From positions 1 through 62,368 of the forward strand of contig JAUNJY010000023.1 of assembly GCA_030535455.1 (NCBI GenBank): 62,368 bases of DNA. The letters are read 5' to 3'. The notes under the pieces are model-generated. The model was not told the origin of the DNA. It worked only from the letters and a program-made list of their open reading frames with translations, and made no database searches. Positions 53,053 through 62,333 of this stretch are shown in pieces; position 1 is the first letter of the stretch; each line of letters begins with the position of its first letter. The DNA is from a bacterium. Lineage in GTDB: Bacteria; Bacillota; Clostridia; Lachnospirales; Lachnospiraceae. A program made the translations under genes and the position numbers.

Positions 53053-53079
53053 TACTATATGTTTGGAAGTTAAGACGGT
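53053..53079 (-). promoter_or_regulatory. Probable sigma-K promoter of dpaAB
   Basis: On the minus strand CATATAGTA (53061-53053) fits the sigma-K -10 consensus CATAnnnTA, with an AC 16 nt upstream (53079-53078) as -35. Transcription would start close to the ribosome site. Sigma-K (mother cell) control of the dipicolinate genes is known in Bacillus. Confidence 0.55.
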
Positions 53080-53251
53080 GACAAGCGAGAGGAGAATAAA
53101 ATTAACATATATCTGCCATTTATTTGTCATAAAAAAGTGCGAAATTTAGGCTCATATTTTGTCCAAATATGACGATATAGTATATAAGGATAAATAGGTC
53201 TATGAATTTAAGTTATTCTCATAATAGATGTGACATATAAGGAGGCGCTTT

Positions 53252-56200
53252 ATGAACGTTCATATAGGGAAGAAAGGGAGAATACTTTTAATTGCAGTGT
53301 TTGCAATTATTATAGGGGGCATTTTTTCATATAAGAATAATGCATTTGCCGAAAATTCAGAATTTTATTTCTTTGTCGATACAGGGGAACCAATCGATAC
53401 ATTGGAAATAACAGAAGATACGACAGTATATATTGCCGGTATTCTGGGATCAGATGAAGTAGCATGGGTAGTTGGAGATGACACGATTATCTCGGCAACT
53501 AATTCCACTGGAGCAAGTGGAAAGTATTCCTTGAATATCAAGTGTAATAAACCAGGTACAACAAAAATTTCAGGTACTGTAGCAAGAAAAGTATACAATG
53601 AAGTAACAGGAACAACAGATGTAAAATATACATCACTTACATTGACAGTTACTGTTAAATTAAAAATCAACAATTATACGAATACACCAAATAACTTAGG
53701 AAAGATCTTTCATTTGTTTGAAGAAAATGAAGCCGATCAAGGTAGTTTAGTCCTAAACGTAGGCGAAACATTTAACTTAAAACTTATGGTTGGTGAAGTT
53801 CACGGAGATGACCTAAGCTGGTATTCGGATTACGATGAAAATACAACAGCTAAAATTGCATCGGTAAGTGATACCGGTAAGGTAACCGCACTTTCGCCAG
53901 GTATTGCAAAGGTTGCAGTAAATACCTATAAGGTATCCAGCGATAACAATCAGACCGTACTGCAGAGTGACTACATTTATGTTGTAGTAAAACCGCAGTT
54001 TACAGATGAAAGTGGAAAAGTGTTAACTAGTTTTAACATTGATGATCCAACAAAGATTTACACAAATGCAAAAGTATCCAAAAACTTATCATGGGTAGTG
54101 AAAGACACAATAACAAATGAAGTTATTTTAGATACGTATGCAGGAATTAAATCAGACAGAGTTACTCTTACAACCAATTCCGGAGACGGTAATGTAGTTA
54201 TTGACTGTAAGGCAGGCTATTATTCAGTAGAAATCTATCCTACGTACTTGTCAGACTCTTCTTTGGATTTGAGAGAAGCAGAAAAATATCCATCCCAAGA
54301 ACTTGAACTAACAGAATATGTTAGCTTTAATTTCACAAACGAAACAGTGTTTGTAGGGAACCAGTTTGATTTATACAAGAATTCCAATGTGTATGACTTA
54401 TCGAAGTTTACCATTCAAGCATTAACAAATGCTTCTGTAGATACTGACACAGGAATTTTTACGTTTACACAAGAAGGATATGCCAATATTAAAATCACTT
54501 CCAATGACAGCTCCCTTCCAATTCCGGATAAATATCTAGAAGGCGGACAAGGAAAATGGTTTGCAGACTTCTTAGTAGTAAGCAGCTCATCAGCATTGAA
54601 TACAATCACTTTAAAAGTGGGAGAGACATACCAATGCAGCATTCAGAACCTTCCATTTGAGTCTAGCCTTACATGGGAGTCATTAGATAAAAAAGTAGCA
54701 ACGGTTACAACGTCCGGTAAAGTTACGGCAGTAGCAACCGGTACTACCACAGTACGCGGTGTGGAAGTGACAAAAGGTGGTATTACAAAATACCATACAT
54801 GGCAGGTAATCGTTTCCCCAGATATTACAGCAACATTAGATAAGACAACAATCGAAATGTCAGTTGGCGAATCTGAAACAATCACAGCAAGCTATAAGCC
54901 AAATAACGCAGATTATATTAAAGTGAAATGGGTAATCTCCAACACAGACAGTCAAATCGTTGAAATTACGTCTGACGTTGAAACACCTGGTTATGTAAAT
55001 ATCAAAGCGTTGGCAGCAGGAACAGTAACATTAATATTACAAGATCAAAACAGCTACCAGTTAGCATTCTGTAATATTACTGTAAAGCAGCCAATTACTG
55101 AAATTACATTGGATCAGACAGATGTTCAAAAGACATTACAAAAGAATACGGCGTTAAACCAATTTACGTTATATGCAAAATTCAAACCAAACAACCCAAC
55201 AGATGAAAGCTTGATTTGGACAAGTTCTGACACAAGTATTGCAACTGTAGTAAACGGAGTTGTTACTTATAAAAAAGCAGGTACGACTACCATCCGTGTA
55301 GCACCAGCAAAACAGTCAAACAGTAGTTCAGTGTATGCAGAATGTAAACTGACTGTATATCAATTATTAGACACAATTACGTTAAGCGATACTACACAAA
55401 CAGTAAATGTGGGGGATGCTGTAAAACTAAGTGTTTCCAAATATTCACCAACTCAATACGTACATGACTCTGATTTAGTCATTACATGGTCAACTTCAAA
55501 CGATACAGTTGTGAAGGTGACTACCAATACAGGACTGACTCCAAAGTTACAAGCAGTAGGCCCTGGTACATGTTATATTACGGCAGAGACTACAAGTGGA
55601 GTGAAGACATCATGTAAAATTACAGTTCTTCAGTACCCAACAAGCATCAAGCTTGACAAGACAAATGTAACAATTGATGTGGGAAGCAGTTATACTCCAC
55701 AAGTTACATTGACTCCAAGTGTGCTTACAAATAGTACATTGACTTGGGAATCAACAAATACAAACTATGTAACTGTTGATAAGACAGGAAAGATTACAGC
55801 AAAAGCAGCAGGAAAGAGTGGAGAAAGTACAGCACAGGTCATCGTAACCACAGCAGACGGAAAACAGCGTGCAACGATCAATGTTACGGTGCGCCAGCGA
55901 GTTACCAGCTTCTCGCTTAACTACTCAAAGAAGACTGTTACAAAAGGCAAAACTTTTACTTTAAAAGCCAATATTGCGCCAAGTAATGCAGAGAATGCTT
56001 CGGTTACATGGAAGACTGCCGATAAGTCAATTGCAACCGTTACATCAAGCGGCGTTGTAAAAGGAATTAAAGGTGGTTCCGTGTTGATTACAGGAACATG
56101 TAATGATACAGGCGAGACAAAATACTGTCTAGTCGTTGTTGAAGAACGCGTTACTACTATTACTCTTAATAAATCTTCCTACATTTTAGGAAAAGGTAAA

Positions 56201-57118
56201 AAGTATAAACTAAAGGCAACAGTAAAGAGTAATTATGCAACCAATCAAAAATTAAAATGGTCTACAAGTAATAAGAAAATTGCAACCGTATCTTCAAATG
56301 GTACAGTAACAGGAAAAGGATATGGCTATGCAACAATTACAGTAAAGGCAACCGATGGTTCGGGGGCTTCTGCGTCATGTAGAGTCCGCGTCGTACGCCC
56401 GGTAACAAAGATCTCATTAAACAAATATAGTTCCAACATGGTTGTTGGCCGTACATTGAAGCTTAAAGCAACTGTGACACCAAAGAATGCTACCATCAAA
56501 ACAATTAAATGGTCTTCTTCTGATGAAAATATTGCTTACGTAGATTCAAGCGGTAAGGTTACAGCGATTGCCCCTGGAAAGTGTAAAATCTATGCTGAAG
56601 CAAAGGATAACAGCGGTGTAAGAGCAATCTGTACGATCTTTGTATCAAAAGAGACACCTGCAACAAGTGTAACGATTGTCAATAAAGATATCACATTGAT
56701 GATTGGTGAGACAGAAACCTTAAACTACATTACGAATCCAGGAAAGACAACTGACTCAGTTAGCTGGTATAGTGATGATTCGAGAATTGTTTCTGTAAAC
56801 AAAAAGACAGGTAAGGTAAAAGCGTTACGTACAGGTACTGCAAATATTACCGTAGCAACGTCAAGTGGTAAATCCTATACGACGACAGTCAAGGTAGTAG
56901 GCCTTAACAGAACGACAATTACAATGGAACAATATGATACGTATCAATTAAAAGTAATCAATGGACGCAGCGTTCAATGGGATGCTTTAAATACGGATAT
57001 CGTTAAAGTCAGCAATAGTGGTAAGATCAGTGCCCGTAAGAAGGGAACAACTTATGTAACTGCTATCGTTAACGGTAGAAAAATCAGTTGTAAAGTTACA
57101 GTTAAGAAGATTAAATAG
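53252..57118 (+). CDS. Secreted giant protein of Big_2 Ig-like repeats
   Basis: 1288 residues. A signal peptide or N-terminal anchor (LLIAVFAIIIGGIFSY, cleavage near NAFAE) is followed by at least ten bacterial Ig-like (Big_2) domains. The recurrent core is a VGxxxxL stretch, then WSSSDxxIATV, then SxGKVTAxxxGxxTI. The first 400 residues are diverged Ig-like modules; the repeats from about residue 620 on are clearer. There is no sortase motif, catalytic domain or C-terminal anchor. It probably serves as a surface or adhesive scaffold. AAGGAGGCGC precedes the ATG. Confidence 0.9.
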   Translation: MNVHIGKKGRILLIAVFAIIIGGIFSYKNNAFAENSEFYFFVDTGEPIDTLEITEDTTVYIAGILGSDEVAWVVGDDTIISATNSTGASGKYSLNIKCNKPGTTKISGTVARKVYNEVTGTTDVKYTSLTLTVTVKLKINNYTNTPNNLGKIFHLFEENEADQGSLVLNVGETFNLKLMVGEVHGDDLSWYSDYDENTTAKIASVSDTGKVTALSPGIAKVAVNTYKVSSDNNQTVLQSDYIYVVVKPQFTDESGKVLTSFNIDDPTKIYTNAKVSKNLSWVVKDTITNEVILDTYAGIKSDRVTLTTNSGDGNVVIDCKAGYYSVEIYPTYLSDSSLDLREAEKYPSQELELTEYVSFNFTNETVFVGNQFDLYKNSNVYDLSKFTIQALTNASVDTDTGIFTFTQEGYANIKITSNDSSLPIPDKYLEGGQGKWFADFLVVSSSSALNTITLKVGETYQCSIQNLPFESSLTWESLDKKVATVTTSGKVTAVATGTTTVRGVEVTKGGITKYHTWQVIVSPDITATLDKTTIEMSVGESETITASYKPNNADYIKVKWVISNTDSQIVEITSDVETPGYVNIKALAAGTVTLILQDQNSYQLAFCNITVKQPITEITLDQTDVQKTLQKNTALNQFTLYAKFKPNNPTDESLIWTSSDTSIATVVNGVVTYKKAGTTTIRVAPAKQSNSSSVYAECKLTVYQLLDTITLSDTTQTVNVGDAVKLSVSKYSPTQYVHDSDLVITWSTSNDTVVKVTTNTGLTPKLQAVGPGTCYITAETTSGVKTSCKITVLQYPTSIKLDKTNVTIDVGSSYTPQVTLTPSVLTNSTLTWESTNTNYVTVDKTGKITAKAAGKSGESTAQVIVTTADGKQRATINVTVRQRVTSFSLNYSKKTVTKGKTFTLKANIAPSNAENASVTWKTADKSIATVTSSGVVKGIKGGSVLITGTCNDTGETKYCLVVVEERVTTITLNKSSYILGKGKKYKLKATVKSNYATNQKLKWSTSNKKIATVSSNGTVTGKGYGYATITVKATDGSGASASCRVRVVRPVTKISLNKYSSNMVVGRTLKLKATVTPKNATIKTIKWSSSDENIAYVDSSGKVTAIAPGKCKIYAEAKDNSGVRAICTIFVSKETPATSVTIVNKDITLMIGETETLNYITNPGKTTDSVSWYSDDSRIVSVNKKTGKVKALRTGTANITVATSSGKSYTTTVKVVGLNRTTITMEQYDTYQLKVINGRSVQWDALNTDIVKVSNSGKISARKKGTTYVTAIVNGRKISCKVTVKKIK

Positions 57119-57162
57119 GCGGAGGCAAGAGGCATTTTGTCTGTTGTAAACGCAAAATTAGT

Positions 57163-57203
57163 AAGCAAGCAGAATTTAATGATGAATTCTGCTTGCTTTT
57201 TTT
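57163..57203 (+). terminator. Terminator after the Ig-like protein
   Basis: A perfect 14-bp stem AAGCAAGCAGAATT / AATTCTGCTTGCTT with a T7 tail. Confidence 0.9.
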
Positions 57204-57263
57204 ATTTTCCTATGATATATTTGAAATCGAACATACGTTTTGTATTGCAGGGAGGGAAAATAA

Positions 57264-58943
57264 TTGTTACTGAATTTACATGTTAAGAATTTTGCGATTA
57301 TAGATGAGATCGATGTTTGTTTTAACGATCATTTAAATATATTGACTGGTGAAACAGGTGCTGGTAAATCCATTATCTTGGGATCCATTAATATCGCGTT
57401 GGGCGGTAAAGTGAATAAGGAGATTATTCGAAAGGGTGCAGATTACGCACTTGTAGAATTAGTATTTCAAATTGATGACTTACATACAGTAGAAGCTCTA
57501 AAGGAACTTGATATTGAAGTGTCAGATCATCAGATTATCATTTCTCGTAAGATTATGAATGGACGAGTTGTCAATAAGATCAACGGTGAGAATGTTCCAG
57601 GAGTCATGCTGAAGAAAGTAGCAGAGTTATTATTAGACATTCATGGCCAGCATGAGCACCAATCCTTGCTATATAAGACAAAACATCTTAGTATAGTAGA
57701 TCAGTTTGGGAAAACGGAAATTAGGCCGTTAAAAAGGGAATTAGCGTTTATATATCGCAAATACCAAGAAGTAGTGAAAGAATTAAATGAGACAAGCATC
57801 AGCGAAGAACAAAAACTTCGCGAGGTCAGCTTTTTAGAATATGAAATAAATGAAATTGAAAGTGCCAATTTAAAACCGGACGAAGATGAGTTATTACAAG
57901 AAGAATATAAACGACTTGCAAATGCAAATACTATATCTGAAAATCTAAGCTCAATCTATGACATGTCTGCACTGAGCAATACGTCAATCAGCGAGAATAT
58001 CAGTCGCTCCATTCGCCTGATACAGCGAGTAAGTGAGTTTGATAAGAGAATGGAACAGTTCTCAAGCCAGCTTCTTGATATCGAAGGCATTGTAACCGAT
58101 TTTAACCGTGATATCAGCGAATATATGTCGGATTTGGAGTATGATCCAAGAGAATTTAATCAGATTGAAGACCGTTTGAATTTAATCAATAATTTAAAAG
58201 CCAAATACGGAAACTCAGTTGCAGAAGTATTAGAATACCTAGAGAATGCAAGAGAGAAGCTAGAAAAGTATACGGCTTATGATGAATATATTGATAGCCT
58301 TCAAAAGCAAAAGAAAGAGATTGAAGAGCAGCTAGAGTATATCAGTGAGAAAATAAGCGTGCTTCGTAAAAAGAACGCCAAAGAGCTTCAGAACCGAATT
58401 ACAGAAGCCCTTCTAGATCTGAATTTTATGAATGTGAATTTCCAGGTGGCTATGAGCCGAGTTCCACGATATACAGAACAGGGATTTGACGAAATTGAAT
58501 TTTTAATTTCCACAAACCTTGGTGAAGATGTGAAGCCACTATCTAAAGTTGCATCTGGTGGTGAGCTATCCAGAGTTATGCTTGCAATCAAGTCAGTGCT
58601 TGCCGACCAAGATAGTGTTGGAACTTTGATCTTTGATGAAATTGATGTCGGTGTCAGTGGAAGAACTGCTCAGAAAGTATCGGAACGAATGGCATTAATA
58701 TCAAAGAAACATCAAGTATTATGCATTACCCATTTACCACAGATTGCATCTATGGCAGATTCTCATTATATTATTGAGAAAACCCAGGATAGTGTCAGAA
58801 CCACAACAAATATTTATCAATTGAATAACGAACAATCGATAGAAGAACTAGCTAGAATGCTTGGCGGCGTTGAAATCACAGAGACTGTGTTGAACAATGC
58901 CAAAGAGATGAAAGATTTGGCAAAGCAAACTAAATTATACTAG
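57264..58943 (+). CDS. recN: DNA repair protein RecN
   Basis: An SMC-like ATPase of 559 residues in double-strand break repair. Walker A GETGAGKSIILGSI (about 31), a long coiled coil (about 150-370), the signature KVASGGELSRVMLAI and Walker B TLIFDEIDVGVSGRTAQKV. The TTG at 57264 has GGGAGGG 8 nt upstream and matches family starts (LLNLHVKNFAIID). In Bacillus and many Clostridia recN follows argR; here it resumes the core after an intervening 26.6 kb. Confidence 0.96.
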   Translation: MLLNLHVKNFAIIDEIDVCFNDHLNILTGETGAGKSIILGSINIALGGKVNKEIIRKGADYALVELVFQIDDLHTVEALKELDIEVSDHQIIISRKIMNGRVVNKINGENVPGVMLKKVAELLLDIHGQHEHQSLLYKTKHLSIVDQFGKTEIRPLKRELAFIYRKYQEVVKELNETSISEEQKLREVSFLEYEINEIESANLKPDEDELLQEEYKRLANANTISENLSSIYDMSALSNTSISENISRSIRLIQRVSEFDKRMEQFSSQLLDIEGIVTDFNRDISEYMSDLEYDPREFNQIEDRLNLINNLKAKYGNSVAEVLEYLENAREKLEKYTAYDEYIDSLQKQKKEIEEQLEYISEKISVLRKKNAKELQNRITEALLDLNFMNVNFQVAMSRVPRYTEQGFDEIEFLISTNLGEDVKPLSKVASGGELSRVMLAIKSVLADQDSVGTLIFDEIDVGVSGRTAQKVSERMALISKKHQVLCITHLPQIASMADSHYIIEKTQDSVRTTTNIYQLNNEQSIEELARMLGGVEITETVLNNAKEMKDLAKQTKLY

Positions 58944-58970
58944 TTTATAAGTATGGTATATACACATAAT

Positions 58971-59008
58971 AACAAGGAGATGCAAAGGTATCTTCTTGTT
59001 TTTTTATT
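58971..59008 (+). terminator. Terminator after recN
   Basis: AACAAGGAGAT / ATCTTCTTGTT stem with a T7 tail. Confidence 0.8.
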
Positions 59009-59010
59009 AC

Positions 59011-59098
59011 GCGAACAACGAGCCGAAGTCATGTGAACATGTCTTGGCGACTGTCGCAATAACCAGAAAAACTCGAAAAGCATGTTTCTTCTGGTTAT
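59011..59098 (+). repeat. Dispersed structured repeat, copy C
   Basis: 59014-59054 shares AACAACGAGCC and GTCATGTGAACATG with 14643-14680. An outer GCGA/TCGC closing pair is visible. A second hairpin follows with ATAACCAGAA arms at 59058-59098. No gene lies here. Confidence 0.7.
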
Positions 59099-59149
59099 AG
59101 AGAGAATTGCTCCACTAAGGAGGCAAACTTAGTATTTTCTATAAAAAAT

Positions 59150-59179
59150 GTATAAGTGTTATAAAAATGATACATGATA
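59150..59179 (+). promoter_or_regulatory. Consensus sigma-G promoter of spoIVB
   Basis: GTATA (59150-59154), exactly 18 nt, CATGATA (59173-59179), matching the Bacillus sigma-G consensus GHATR-N18-CATnMTA at every fixed position. Transcription would start near 59186. Confidence 0.75.
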
Positions 59180-59209
59180 GAAATAATGGAAGAGAAATGG
59201 AGTGGAATG

Positions 59210-60496
59210 ATGAAAAGAAAAGTTGTGTATAAATCATGCTTGATTTTTGCATTTGTGCTATGTTTTTGCGGATTAATATATGTATCATACTCCTATATTG
59301 ATAACCAAGTGCCAAACATCATTCATCTTGTAGTAGGCGAAGAAGAAGAATTTGATTTTAGCCTTCCGATTGAAGCGGATTTGGTAAAAGAGGATTTAAG
59401 CGTAATTAATGTCAATCAAGGGAATAAAGTAAATGCAGAAAATATTCATTTCAATTTTAATGAGCCATTTACAATGGAATCAACAAATCTTGGAGAGTAT
59501 AAGATAGCATTGAAATTATTCGGCTTAATTAATTTTAAGACGATAACCGTTAATGTGATAAATGAAATGGAGGTTATACCGTCAGGTGCCTCTATTGGAG
59601 TATATATAGAAGCAGATGGAGTCATGGTATTAGGGACAAGTCCAATTACCGGCGAGGATGGGCAGAATTATGAGCCAGCATTAAATGTATTAAAGTCCGG
59701 AGACTATATTACAGCAATCAATGGTCAAAAAGTAGAGTATAAAGAGGAATTAATAACTAAAATACAAGAAAATAAAGAAGGAAAACTAACTTTTGATGTT
59801 CGACGCGACAGTCAGAGCATGAAGGTTTCTTTAAATGCAGTTAAAAGTGCAGATGGCGACTACAAGATTGGTACTTGGATTCGTGATAACACCCAAGGAA
59901 TTGGAACGTTAACATATGTAGGCCTAAATGGTAATTTTGGTGCACTAGGACATGGAATTACGGATGTGGATACAAACCTGTTAATGGAAATCGATAAAGG
60001 GACTCTTTATAATGCCAAAGTCCTAGACATTGTCCGCGGACAAAATGGAACGCCTGGTGAAATCGTAGGCATGATCAAGACAGGAAACGGTAATAATATC
60101 GGAGAAATCTTTAAAAATACCAATCAAGGTATATTTGGCACAATAAATAATACAAATTATAATATAAACAATAAAAAGGCAGTTCCAATTGGGCTTAAGC
60201 AGGAGATCGAGCTTGGCAAGGCAACCATCCTTTGTTCGGTTGAAGGCGAGATTAAGGAATATGAGATAGAAATTGAAAAGATTCAGATGAATAATAAAAA
60301 GAAGAACAAAGGCCTTGTAATCAAGATTACTGACGAAAGACTGTTAAATGTTACAAACGGCATAGTCCAAGGAATGAGTGGAAGTCCAATCCTTCAAAAT
60401 GGTAAAATTATTGGTGCGGTTACCCATGTATTTATACAGGACTCAACAAGAGGATATGGCACGTTTATCGAAAATATGTTAAATTCAGCACAATGA
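59210..60496 (+). CDS. spoIVB: SpoIVB serine peptidase
   Basis: A forespore-made S55 protease that signals across the intermembrane space to activate the SpoIVFB-sigma-K pathway. From ATG 59210 it has 428 residues (Bacillus: about 426): a membrane anchor (CLIFAFVLCFCGLIYVSYSY), a PDZ domain (about 120-190, GVYIEADGVMVLGTSPI...GDYITAINGQKV), then the S55 domain with catalytic His in GALGHGITDVD, Ser in GIVQGMSGSPIL and a downstream THVFIQDSTRGYG. Upstream ATGs (59174, 59186) overlap or touch the promoter. GGAG lies 7 nt before 59210. Confidence 0.94.
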   Translation: MKRKVVYKSCLIFAFVLCFCGLIYVSYSYIDNQVPNIIHLVVGEEEEFDFSLPIEADLVKEDLSVINVNQGNKVNAENIHFNFNEPFTMESTNLGEYKIALKLFGLINFKTITVNVINEMEVIPSGASIGVYIEADGVMVLGTSPITGEDGQNYEPALNVLKSGDYITAINGQKVEYKEELITKIQENKEGKLTFDVRRDSQSMKVSLNAVKSADGDYKIGTWIRDNTQGIGTLTYVGLNGNFGALGHGITDVDTNLLMEIDKGTLYNAKVLDIVRGQNGTPGEIVGMIKTGNGNNIGEIFKNTNQGIFGTINNTNYNINNKKAVPIGLKQEIELGKATILCSVEGEIKEYEIEIEKIQMNNKKKNKGLVIKITDERLLNVTNGIVQGMSGSPILQNGKIIGAVTHVFIQDSTRGYGTFIENMLNSAQ

Positions 60497-60696
60497 TTAT
60501 CACAAATTCCAATGCATGCCCTATATCAATATAAAAATTGAAAAAGTTTCGAAATAATTCAAAAAAAGTTATCGACGTAATTATTATTTATTCCAAATAA
60601 ATGGGTTTTTATTAACATGAAAAATTAATTTCAAAACCCATGATTATCATTAAAGACCTTAAATACAACATTTTTGCCAAAATCGCAAAATTTCTG

Positions 60697-60703
60697 TGTC
60701 GAA
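60697..60703 (+). promoter_or_regulatory. 0A-box match upstream of spo0A
   Basis: TGTCGAA is the core Spo0A binding consensus. It lies about 410 nt before the sigma-A promoter. A looser CCTCGAA at 61073 is nearer. Such sites would allow autoregulation. Confidence 0.4.
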
Positions 60704-61105
60704 GTATGCGAAAAAAAACAATTGATATAATGTAAAAATATGGTTATAATTCAAGCATGGTAAATATTTACAAATCTTATAACGTATTAAATAACGTGAT
60801 AAAATAGTAAGCTTATCATAACTATTCACTTGCCGGCATTACAAGGTATTTTTTGTTATAAGCCCGTGAAAATACTTTATTGTGATTAGTTAAGTAGGTT
60901 ACAATGTAATGACAGTGATAGAGCATCGGCAGAATAGTTTTATTGATATATAGAGAAAAAAAGTTATATTGTTTCTGTAAATATTTCTGTGTTTTACATT
61001 TTCATATTAAACGTAAATATGTTTATGCAAATGATGTAATAAGCTATTAAAATGTTGAAAATGATAGAAATACCTCGAAGAATTAACAAAATTTGCTATT
61101 TTACA

Positions 61106-61134
61106 TTGACTACAAAGCAATTTAATTGTATAAT
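61106..61134 (+). promoter_or_regulatory. Sigma-A promoter of spo0A
   Basis: TTGACT (61106-61111), 17 nt, TATAAT (61129-61134). The leader runs about 113 nt to the ATG. No clear sigma-H promoter was found. Confidence 0.75.
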
Positions 61135-61253
61135 TCCCTTAGAAAGGTTGTAAACATTATCTTATGACAACATTTTAAACTTTATCATATGCATAAACTA
61201 TTATTATGTTACTTTTAATATGAGGGTTAAATAATATAACGGGAGGAATTATA

Positions 61254-62054
61254 ATGGCAAAAATTAACGTGGCTATCGTTGATGACAATGAGAGAATGGT
61301 TAATCTACTATCCGATATAATGAAGGAAGATAAAGATATTGAAGTAGTAGGTACTGCTGGCAATGGTATTGATGCGCTATCTATTATTAAGGACAAGACT
61401 CCAGATGTCGTGTTGCTTGATTTGATTATGCCAAAGCTGGATGGATTAGGCGTAATGGAAAAAGTACGTAACAGTGATGAATATAAAAAAGCACCTGCAT
61501 TTATCGTAATAACTGCAATTGGACAGGAAGGCGTAACTGAAAATGCTTTTGAACTTGGTGCAAATTATTACATAATGAAACCTTTTGATAACGAAATGAT
61601 CTTAACAAGAGTGAAACAAATCAAAGGTGAATTACATACGAAACTGGTTGAACCTCTTAAAGCTGCATCTTTTGAAAATAAGCAAATGTACATGGAGCGT
61701 AATTTAGAGTCTGATGTAACCAATATCATTCATGAAATTGGTGTTCCAGCTCATATCAAAGGATATCAATACTTACGTGATGCTATCATGATGTCAGTAA
61801 ATGACAGTGAGATGCTGAACTCAATCACGAAATTACTCTATCCATCTATTGCGAAGAGACATAAAACGACACCAAGCCGTGTTGAAAGAGCAATCAGACA
61901 TGCGATTGAAGTTGCATGGAGCAGAGGCAAGATGGATACGATTGATGATTTATTCGGCTACACAGTAAACAATGGAAAAGGAAAACCTACGAATTCTGAA
62001 TTTGTAGCATTGATTGCTGATAAAATCCGTTTAGAGTATAAGATGAGAGCATAA
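61254..62054 (+). CDS. spo0A: Sporulation master regulator Spo0A
   Basis: A response regulator of 266 residues. Receiver domain: acidic pocket [10 protein letters not shown], phospho-acceptor Asp in [13 protein letters not shown] (about 57), Thr in VITAIG, Lys in MKPFDNE. The C-terminal Spo0A DNA-binding domain (about 150-266) has [24 protein letters not shown] and the recognition helix region [21 protein letters not shown], which is nearly invariant. Phosphorylated Spo0A binds 0A boxes to start sporulation. GGGAGGAATT precedes the ATG. Confidence 0.98.
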   Translation: MAKINVAIVDDNERMVNLLSDIMKEDKDIEVVGTAGNGIDALSIIKDKTPDVVLLDLIMPKLDGLGVMEKVRNSDEYKKAPAFIVITAIGQEGVTENAFELGANYYIMKPFDNEMILTRVKQIKGELHTKLVEPLKAASFENKQMYMERNLESDVTNIIHEIGVPAHIKGYQYLRDAIMMSVNDSEMLNSITKLLYPSIAKRHKTTPSRVERAIRHAIEVAWSRGKMDTIDDLFGYTVNNGKGKPTNSEFVALIADKIRLEYKMRA

Positions 62055-62244
62055 TCATTTACCATAGTTTAAAATTCTAGGAATGCCTTGCTGGGGTGCA
62101 ACATTGTAATGGGCATTCTTAGAATTCTAAACGATTTGTTTGGAATGCATGCAAATGCAGATTGTATTTGTCGCAAAAGAAGTGACTTCTTATGAAAGTC
62201 TTTTTTTAACCTTGAGACTTAAGTATTGACGCACTTTGAAATAA

Positions 62245-62288
62245 GGCAACATTTGAGATGTTAATGTAAAATATTCTCAAATGTTGCC
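62245..62288. repeat. Perfect 14-bp inverted repeat upstream of glgA
   Basis: GGCAACATTTGAGA / TCTCAAATGTTGCC arms with a 16-nt loop, ending 45 nt before the next start codon. No T-tract follows. It could be an operator or leader hairpin. Confidence 0.55.
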
Positions 62289-62333
62289 GATTAATGTATA
62301 TTGAGATAAAAGAGCTCATTAGGAGGTAACAAA

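Larger units (their letters stand above)
60497..61253 (+). other. 757-nt AT-rich noncoding region upstream of spo0A
   Basis: No gene is seen. Contents: a 9-bp inverted repeat ATGGGTTTT/AAAACCCAT (60601-60641), a 0A-box match TGTCGAA (60697-60703), the sigma-A promoter (61106-61134) and about 115 nt of leader. The length is unusual for this compact neighbourhood. Confidence 0.75.
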
